This document shows positions 59,801-64,000 of a DNA stretch of 64,000 nt, in pieces. The notes under the pieces are model-generated. The model made no database searches. It was not told the origin of the DNA and saw only the letters and a list, made by a program, of their open reading frames with translations. The translations under genes and the position numbers were made by a program. The stretch spans positions 27,597,943 to 27,661,942 of the forward strand of contig NC_082600.1 of NCBI RefSeq assembly GCF_030936135.1, in the 5' to 3' direction. The first letter of the stretch is position 1. Every line of letters begins with the position of its first letter. The stretch comes from Gavia stellata (lineage: Eukaryota; Chordata; Aves; Gaviiformes; Gaviidae).

Positions 59801-62470
59801 CCTAGAATCAAAATCTAACAAACTACGGGACAAAATCTGTCACAAATGACCTGGACAAGAGATGCAGAACTTGGCTGAACCCACAAAAACTTTACAACAC
59901 AGCATTCCTCTCAAGGCTGGGCCTAAATCACATGCCTAACACACAATGAGTCTCTCAAGATATTCCGTTTCCTCCTCATTTAAAGCGATGGGATGGCCAA
60001 GGAGTCCAAGTAATAGGAAAAGGGAAAGAAAGTCATAAGCACACCTTATCCTAACATCCCCAAAAAAACCCAAAACCAAATCCCATTACATTTGAGTAAG
60101 TAACCATTAATTCTTCAAAGAGCAGCCAGCGCAGTTCTAAGTATGGATGACTGAAAAAGCTATCAGTAACTTCTGCAATATCTAATGCCTTAGTGATACA
60201 TCAGGTGACATGTGCAAGAGGAAAACAATACTAGAGTTGCTGCTTGACTGATTTCAGATGAAACACCTCTTTCATACCACCTAGAGGGATGTTGCTAGGA
60301 AACAAAGGAATGACCCAAATTACAGATACATTAACTTATACAAATATAGAACCCCTTACAGACAATCTGAATCACTGCTGCAGAATACGGTGGCATCTTC
60401 CCAGATCTAAGTTGATGTTAGAACGCTAAAAATGCAGTTGCTTAGATCTGAAAAATTAAACCACTATGCAACCTGTCTTCAAACACAAGCATAATTACAC
60501 CTAGCACTAAAAATCACATTCTAGCTGTACGCAAAAACTGGGCAGAAAATTAGAATACTACATTATGGACACTGACTGCATTTCGTTAGTAGGGAGAGTA
60601 TGGTAGGCAGCTGTTACTACTCATATCCTTACTTACTCACAACAGAAGACAACTCTTACCTCAAAAATATAATCTGATCTGTGTGTTAGAAGGTTTCAGT
60701 ACAACCTTTCTCAAATTCATCAGCCTAGTGCTTGCAAACAGCACACAGTAAAATTGGTTCAGTGTTTCAATAAATAGAATCGAGGCCACTGTCCAAAAAG
60801 TTTTAAAATGCCTCCCTTGATGGGAATCTACCTGGATTGTTTTTACTTACAATTACGTTGAAAGATCCGAGCTGGGCTGGCTGTAGCCAGAGTAGTCACA
60901 GAGATATCAATACACACAGCAATACATATGCCCTAGGGAAGACCTCTAAATAATTTAAGGGCTGACTTTGAAAGTCTGGTGTAGAAATTAAAAAGGGAAG
61001 GAAAAAGGAAGCCTTACTACAGTGAGTTTCATTGCATTTCTTCTAATGACAACAGTCACTCAGTACACGTCCAAACACTTACTGTCTTGACAGAACAGGC
61101 TACTTCTCAATTTCTCTTTAAAGTGATTCTAAATTCAATCACAACAGATTTAAAACTCAAGCATTATATATCTTGAACATAATAACAATTTCAATTCAAA
61201 CCACTAATGCACTCTACATATCTGCATGTAATTTGAACACTTACCGATTGGTAACTTCTGTACAGGAACAAGAGAATTGTAAAGGCTCCAACAATGCCAG
61301 CACAAATCACTATTTCCCACGGGAAACCATATAGATCGGGACCAGGTCTCATATCTTCAGGCAGTGAAGCCACAGCCTGAAAAATAAAGCAAAAAGCTTC
61401 AACTAAAGTAAAAAGAGATTAATATTTTCAACAGAAATAGGCATTACATGTCGACTTAGTTTACTTCTAAGGTTTGTACATCTATTTTTTTCCCAAAACT
61501 CTGAGAAAATGGTTAACAGAAGCCTTTGATTTTTAAATTATATGTTTACCACGTGACAAAAAAGGTAAAAGAAAAAAGTTCGAACAAGATATGATGACTA
61601 GATAAAGCTCTGAAAACTTTTCCTTCTGAACCTACCAATTATGGTAAATTCTTCTTCGAGTTGTCTACACGTTTCACAGTTAGAAGAATCAATACTAATA
61701 AGTATTTTATGATTTATTGGCACAAAATTTGTTTGGTAGAAAAACCTGCTCAATCAACCTCATGCTAAAATAACATACTGAACACAATGATTTAACACAT
61801 TTTAAACACTTAAATACACTCACATTCTATTTGTAAACGGAAATCGCTGTTTTCTCAAAGATATAACCTGCTTAATGTAGCTCACATTTACTACGTGCAA
61901 TGTGTGCTTAACACGTGTTACTATGCAATAAAGTCTTAATCTCGATTTCTTTAATAAAACGGCCAGACTACACCCACCTCAAGCCAAGAGGGGTGTGCGT
62001 GTGAAATCAGAGAGCGTCCGTTTCGCTGTTTCGGTTTTTTGAGACATCTGTTATTCTCGAAGAAACGTCCAGCTTCAACAAGGCCCGCGCGGCCCGGGGT
62101 CCCCCCAGTGCCCGCGCCCCCCCCCCCCCGCCCCCGCCCGCCGGCCGCACAGCTCTCGGCAGGCTGCCGGGCCCCGAGAGGGGTTTCTGTGCCGCAGCCG
62201 GGCGCTCCGGTGCGGGGCCGCTTCTCTCAGACCCGAACCCGTCGCCACCCCCGGCAGCGCCGTTTTCCGCAACGCCGAGGCGCCCCGGCACAACACCCCG
62301 GCCCTCGCGGGTGTCCGCCAGAGCCGACCCCGGGCGGAGGCGGGTCCCGCACTCACCCTGCGCGCCCCTTCCAAGGCCAGTCCGCAGTAGCGCTGCGCGC
62401 TCTCCCGCAGGCCCAGCCACAGGCTGGCGGTAGCGACATCCAAAGCATCCCCGCGGCCGCCGGCAGCCAT
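35695..62470 (-). CDS. MIA2: MIA2 short isoform (cTAGE5/TALI-type ER exit site protein), 24 coding exons
   Basis: Twenty-four coding exons on the - strand total 2460 nt: 819 residues plus TGA, in frame throughout. Domains: a short N-terminus; a transmembrane segment at about residues 60-77 ([19 protein letters not shown]); coiled coils at about 90-480 (for example [20 protein letters not shown]); and a proline-rich tail at about 510-819 with PPPPP runs, ending PEPQQET. Order and sequence match human cTAGE5 (about 804 residues) as I recall it. The family works with TANGO1 at ER exit sites; its proline-rich tail binds COPII SEC23/SEC24, and it aids export of bulky cargo such as collagen and lipoproteins. 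The start is the first ATG, with a good Kozak context (AAGATGG), in a CpG island. Its first exon differs from the human short form. The SH3 and luminal exons of long MIA2 were not found in this window. Confidence 0.96.
36692..36917 (-). CDS. MIA2: MIA2 coding exon 23 (proline-rich)
   Basis: It encodes residues 695-770, including [20 protein letters not shown] and [20 protein letters not shown]. The acceptor is GTGTTGCAG and the donor CCAA/GTATGT, phase 1. The PPP clusters are of the kind that contact SEC23 in this family. Reading past the donor gives a stop within three codons. Confidence 0.94.
37324..37400 (-). CDS. MIA2: MIA2 coding exon 22
   Basis: It encodes residues 669-694 ([20 protein letters not shown], then DHSNLS). 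The acceptor is TTTTGCATACAG and the donor AGC/GTAAGT, phase 0. It is poorly conserved in sequence but is placed by frame and splice sites. Confidence 0.9.
38146..38222. repeat. A/C-rich low-complexity tract (MIA2 intron 22)
   Basis: Runs of A and CCC alternate (CAAAAAAACCC, CCCCCAAAAACC, ACACACAC). Similar tracts appear near 44796, 56096 and, as the complement, 28795. They look like simple-sequence drift typical of bird introns. Confidence 0.7.
40046..40085. repeat. T-rich low-complexity tract (MIA2 intron 21)
   Basis: About 40 bases of T broken by two single G lie just beyond the low end of exon 21. On the transcript strand it is A-rich. Confidence 0.85.
40198..40329 (-). CDS. MIA2: MIA2 coding exon 21
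   Basis: It encodes residues 625-669 ([20 protein letters not shown], then [20 protein letters not shown] and FDKT). The acceptor is CAATGTTAG and the donor ACAG/GTGGGA, phase 1 both sides. Confidence 0.96.
41752..41901 (-). CDS. MIA2: MIA2 coding exon 20
   Basis: It encodes residues 575-625, including [20 protein letters not shown] and [15 protein letters not shown]. The acceptor is TTCGATTAG and the donor CCAG/GTATAA, phase 1 both sides, so it is an in-frame cassette. Confidence 0.96.
43798..43929 (-). CDS. MIA2: MIA2 coding exon 19
   Basis: It encodes residues 531-575 ([20 protein letters not shown], then [20 protein letters not shown] and GGGR). The acceptor is ACTGTTCCAG and the donor AGAG/GTACAA, phase 1. 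Confidence 0.96.
44290..44372 (-). CDS. MIA2: MIA2 coding exon 18
   Basis: It encodes residues 503-531 ([20 protein letters not shown], then PVRPFGR). The acceptor is TTTGCAG and the donor AGAG/GTACAG, phase 1. It joins the coiled coil to the proline-rich tail. Confidence 0.96.
45097..45164 (-). CDS. MIA2: MIA2 coding exon 17
   Basis: It encodes residues 481-503 ([20 protein letters not shown], then RQK). The acceptor is CTCCAAAG and the donor AAAA/GTAAGT, phase 2. Confidence 0.95.
46127..46162 (-). CDS. MIA2: MIA2 coding exon 16 (36 nt)
   Basis: It encodes twelve residues, [12 protein letters not shown], as 469-480. The acceptor is CTTTCACAG and the donor TGG/GTAAGT, phase 0 both sides, so it is an in-frame cassette if skipped. 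Confidence 0.94.
46377..46391. repeat. G run, 15 bases (MIA2 intron 16)
   Basis: A run of 15 G follows an A run in the 46127/46573 intron, in a purine-only stretch of about 35 bases. Confidence 0.85.
46513..46573 (-). CDS. MIA2: MIA2 coding exon 15
   Basis: It encodes residues 448-468 ([20 protein letters not shown]). The acceptor is TTTTGTTACAG and the donor CAG/GTATGT, phase 0. A shifted acceptor four bases on would break the frame, so this one is chosen. Confidence 0.95.
47732..47833 (-). CDS. MIA2: MIA2 coding exon 14
   Basis: It encodes residues 414-448 ([20 protein letters not shown], then [14 protein letters not shown]). The acceptor is TCTTAAAG and the donor ACAG/GTAATT, phase 2. 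Confidence 0.96.
49466..49491. repeat. Pure A run, 26 bases (MIA2 intron)
   Basis: An uninterrupted A run lies between exons 13 and 14 of MIA2. No element body, direct repeat or LINE/SINE sequence was recognised next to it, so it is not called a retroposon tail. Confidence 0.85.
49798..49936 (-). CDS. MIA2: MIA2 coding exon 13
   Basis: It encodes residues 368-414, including [20 protein letters not shown] and [20 protein letters not shown], the most conserved coiled-coil block. The acceptor is TTTGACAG and the donor ACAG/GTGCTG, phase 2. Confidence 0.96.
51247..51337 (-). CDS. MIA2: MIA2 coding exon 12
   Basis: It encodes residues 338-368 ([20 protein letters not shown], then [10 protein letters not shown]). 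The acceptor is GGTTGTAG and the donor ACAG/GTAATT, phase 1. Confidence 0.95.
51533..51579 (-). CDS. MIA2: MIA2 coding exon 11
   Basis: 47 nt encoding residues 322-337 ([16 protein letters not shown]). The acceptor is CAATCAG and the donor AAAG/GTACGT, restoring phase 0. The following intron is only about 195 bases. Confidence 0.94.
51710..51730. repeat. G-rich run (MIA2 intron 10)
   Basis: Twelve G, one C, then eight G, just upstream of exon 11 on the - strand. On the transcript strand this is C-rich. Confidence 0.85.
52401..52524 (-). CDS. MIA2: MIA2 coding exon 10
   Basis: It encodes residues 281-322 ([20 protein letters not shown], then an acidic stretch to GEHLG). The acceptor is TTTTTCTTAG and the donor TTAG/GTATGG, phase 1. 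The KMKDW segment is conserved in the family. Confidence 0.95.
53106..53228 (-). CDS. MIA2: MIA2 coding exon 9
   Basis: It encodes residues 240-280 ([20 protein letters not shown], then [21 protein letters not shown]). The acceptor is CCTTTTTAG and the donor AAG/GTAAAT, phase 0. Confidence 0.95.
56842..56946 (-). CDS. MIA2: MIA2 coding exon 8
   Basis: It encodes residues 205-239 ([20 protein letters not shown], then [15 protein letters not shown]). The acceptor is TCAATTAG and the donor CAG/GTAGGT, phase 0. The next intron (53229-56841, 3.6 kb) is the largest of this gene and shows no further exon. Confidence 0.95.
57102..57137. repeat. 18-base tandem duplication (MIA2 intron 7)
   Basis: AGTTTTGCAACACTGTGT is followed directly by AGTTTTGCAACATTGTGG. 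It is a small local duplication in the intron between exons 7 and 8. Confidence 0.85.
57376..57447 (-). CDS. MIA2: MIA2 coding exon 7
   Basis: It encodes residues 181-204 ([20 protein letters not shown], then QIDE). The acceptor is TTTTCAG and the donor GAG/GTATGT, phase 0. Confidence 0.95.
57772..57882 (-). CDS. MIA2: MIA2 coding exon 6
   Basis: It encodes residues 144-180 ([20 protein letters not shown], then [17 protein letters not shown]), a clear coiled-coil heptad stretch. The acceptor is TGATTTAG and the donor TTG/GTAAGA, phase 0. Confidence 0.95.
58607..58678 (-). CDS. MIA2: MIA2 coding exon 5
   Basis: It encodes residues 120-143 ([20 protein letters not shown], then SFFE). The acceptor is CTTTTTCAG and the donor GAG/GTAGAA, phase 0. 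It aligns with VESSLKDASFEKE of human. Confidence 0.92.
59073..59161 (-). CDS. MIA2: MIA2 coding exon 4
   Basis: It encodes residues 90-119 ([20 protein letters not shown], then EKLSLCKKE), the start of the coiled coil. The acceptor is TTTTTTTAG and the donor GAG/GTAATG. Confidence 0.95.
59267..59288 (-). CDS. MIA2: MIA2 coding exon 3 (22-nt microexon)
   Basis: Only 22 nt, encoding VRSRLYVG just after the membrane span. The acceptor is TTATTTCAG and the donor GTAG/GTAAGC. It is needed for frame: it opens in phase 0 and leaves phase 1 for exon 4. Human cTAGE5 has the same residues at this point. Confidence 0.93.
61245..61376 (-). CDS. MIA2: MIA2 coding exon 2 (transmembrane)
   Basis: It encodes residues 39-82: [20 protein letters not shown] followed by the hydrophobic span and LYRSYQS. 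The acceptor is TTTTTCAG and the donor TCG/GTAAGTG, phase 0 both sides. It matches the ALPESMRP..YGFPWELVICA region of human cTAGE5. Confidence 0.95.
62357..62470 (-). CDS. MIA2: MIA2 coding exon 1
   Basis: It encodes residues 1-38, beginning [20 protein letters not shown] and ending EGARR. The donor is GCAGG/GTGAGT, phase 0. An upstream in-frame extension begins only at TTG, so the ATG at 62470 is chosen. It is GC-rich because it lies in the promoter island, and it would be specific to the short isoform. Confidence 0.85.
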
Positions 62471-62535
62471 CTTACCGCGGAGCGGCACGGGCCCACCACC
62501 GCGCGGCCCTTCCGGCTCGCTGCTTGACAACCGGC

Positions 62536-62725
62536 CTGTACCACTGCCGCGGCGAGGGGAAGGGGGGGAGTAAAATCCACTGCTGCCGCGGAGAGGGCGG
62601 GGAACAACGCGGGCACTGGTGGGAGCAGCCTAAGGAGCCTGAAGGGGGCGGCGGGCTGTACCACTGCGACATGAATGGGGGCGCAACACCACCGCTGGCG
62701 CGGCGCAGTGGGAGATACCACTGCC
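62536..62725. repeat. Degenerate TACCACTGCCG repeat in MIA2 promoter
   Basis: The motif TACCACTGCCG or a close form recurs at about 62536, 62574, 62657 and 62715, usually followed by purine-rich GC sequence (GCGGCGAGGGG, CCGCGGAGAGGG, CGAGAGAGATCGG). Spacing is irregular (38-85 bases), so it is at most an eroded minisatellite. Confidence 0.4.
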
Positions 62726-63370
62726 GAGAGAGATCGGAGGGCGACGGCGGTCCCGCCTCGGCCCAGAGCGGGGGAGCCACCGGAGCCGGCTCCGGGTTCC
62801 AGAGCCGGCGGGGCTGAGGGGCAGGTGCGCCTCAGGGGTGCCCACTCCGCGCCCTCCCAGCGCAGCTGCCCCGCGCGGGGGGCGGCCGGCGGCTCTGGGC
62901 CGGGCGGTGCTGAGGGCCCAGGGAAACGCAGGTCTCCGGGACCTCTCCCGACAGAAGGAGAGGCGGGAAGGACCGACAGCTCCCCTCAGCGTACGGCCGC
63001 CGCCGTCCCCCCGTCCTCCGGTACTGACGTGGCCCCGCTGGCCACCGACCTACTCCTGTTCCTCAAAGTTTTTCTCAGGGCAACTCACCTCCCCTTTGGC
63101 GTCTGCTGTCTCCATCTGTACCCCTGCAGCAGCAGGTCTTTACAAAAATAAAACTCTCTGGGCTAGATTCCTCGGGAAAGGCCTGGCTGCAGCCGGGGAG
63201 AGTCGCCACCTCGCCGCCCGCCTTCCCAAAGAGGGAGCCGGAGCTGACATTTGCCCGGCGGGGAGGGCGGGGGGGCCAACAGGTGGGTCAGCGGCCGCCG
63301 GCGGCCTCTCGCTCTTGCGCAAGCGGGTTGCGTACGCGCGCGGGCGGTGCAGCGCCTGAAGGCCGGCGCC

Positions 63371-64000
63371 GGGGCCGCCTTATGCTCAGGAATAGTTAAA
63401 CGTAGCTTACACTGGATTTCTTCAGCTAAGTTTTTTTTGTTAGAAATTGATCGTAGTGGGGCTGCTGATACACAAACGTAAGGGAAGATGCGCGAAACGG
63501 TAGCTGCAATACCACATAGCAATGGATTCTTTTTCATCTCATTCGCTACGACTAACTTTTTGTATTATATTTTTTCTTAATTTTTTTTACATGTACTTAG
63601 CTGCACTTTTTTTTTTTTTCTAAATGTATGCTAACTCAGTTTTCACAGTGCAAGGTGAGTGACTTGCCTGTGAAGCTGGTACTACCTGAGAGGGACCATG
63701 ATAGGTAGAATGTGGAAGTGGCTTTTTTAGCTGCATCAAACAATACAAGAATGAGTTTGGCCATAGCAGTGAACCATCAATGAGCACTGAAATCCAGTCT
63801 GCTTCATGAGGGGAAAAAAAAAAAAAAGCAAAGCCCTTTAATTTTCTTCTAGGCTGCAATTTAGCCAGAATCTGTCTAAGTACACTGGAAATCAGGTACA
63901 CGTTTATGTGGTTCTTAACCTTCAATAACCCAACCTAAACAAAGTTAGACCAAAGTACCAAAATTAGCGAAGTTTACCACATACCACTTTACCTGATAAC
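63371..64000. other. Right flank, nothing recognised
   Basis: AT-rich sequence lies beyond the island, with T runs near 63608 and an A run near 63811. I looked on the - strand for the SH3-domain exons of long MIA2 and saw none. The 101-codon - strand ORF at 63620-63925 resembles no family I know. Confidence 0.5.

Larger units (their letters stand above)
62050..63370 (-). promoter_or_regulatory. MIA2: CpG-island promoter of short MIA2
   Basis: A CpG-dense block covers coding exon 1, the start of intron 1 and about 900 bases upstream. There is no TATA box in a fitting place. The start site should lie between about 62475 and 62600. GC-rich ORFs on both strands here have no recognisable similarity and are treated as composition artefacts. 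The island may also drive a divergent transcript, which sequence alone cannot show. Confidence 0.7.

Noticed and set aside
62007..63359. ORFs up to 173 codons around MIA2 exon 1
   Set aside because: Only the part of the - strand ORF from 62470 to 62357 fits MIA2; the rest are GC-rich shadows without similarity.
1..64000. Prokaryote-type features (operons, CRISPR, insertion sequences, riboswitches)
   Set aside because: Splice-site-bounded exons, CpG islands and poly(A) signals show vertebrate nuclear DNA; no such features were seen.

Overview
This is a vertebrate nuclear window, most probably from a bird. Two multi-exon genes with GT-AG introns and CpG-island promoters face each other, the introns are compact, and there are almost no SINEs. 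Both genes were rebuilt exon by exon, and the reading frame stays intact across every junction. The bird assignment is inferred from compactness, repeat content and protein similarity; no species can be named.

Layout. (1) 1-7.9 kb has no convincing gene. It holds a decayed endogenous retrovirus at about 1673-6510: two diverged direct LTRs, a primer-binding-like site and a polypurine tract, but no intact ORF. (2) 7.9-8.8 kb is a CpG island with splice-donor-like sites on both strands and no recognisable protein gene, a candidate noncoding or bidirectional promoter. (3) 8.95-11.4 kb is gene-poor. (4) 11.4-13.2 kb is the CpG-island promoter and first exon of FBXO33 on the + strand. Its four coding exons run to 29569, encode 522 residues, and end in a 3' UTR with AATAAA at 31232. 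(5) 31.3-35.5 kb is the convergent intergenic gap. (6) 35695-62470 on the - strand is the short, membrane-anchored form of MIA2 (cTAGE5/TALI family): 24 coding exons and 819 residues, including a 22-nt microexon. (7) 62.05-63.4 kb is its CpG-island promoter, followed by about 600 bases with nothing recognised.

Functions. FBXO33 is an F-box substrate receptor of an SCF-type ubiquitin ligase. MIA2/cTAGE5 is a TANGO1-family protein of ER exit sites, with a transmembrane segment, long coiled coils and a proline-rich tail, involved in COPII export of bulky cargo. They are neighbours by conserved synteny and there is no sign of shared function. The SH3-bearing N-terminal exons of long MIA2 isoforms were not found here and, if present, should lie beyond the right edge.

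No new biological system was found. The items most worth checking are the orphan CpG island, the old provirus, the MIA2 microexon, a possible retained-intron C-terminus of MIA2, and a tRNA-like box A/box B pair near 10.15 kb.
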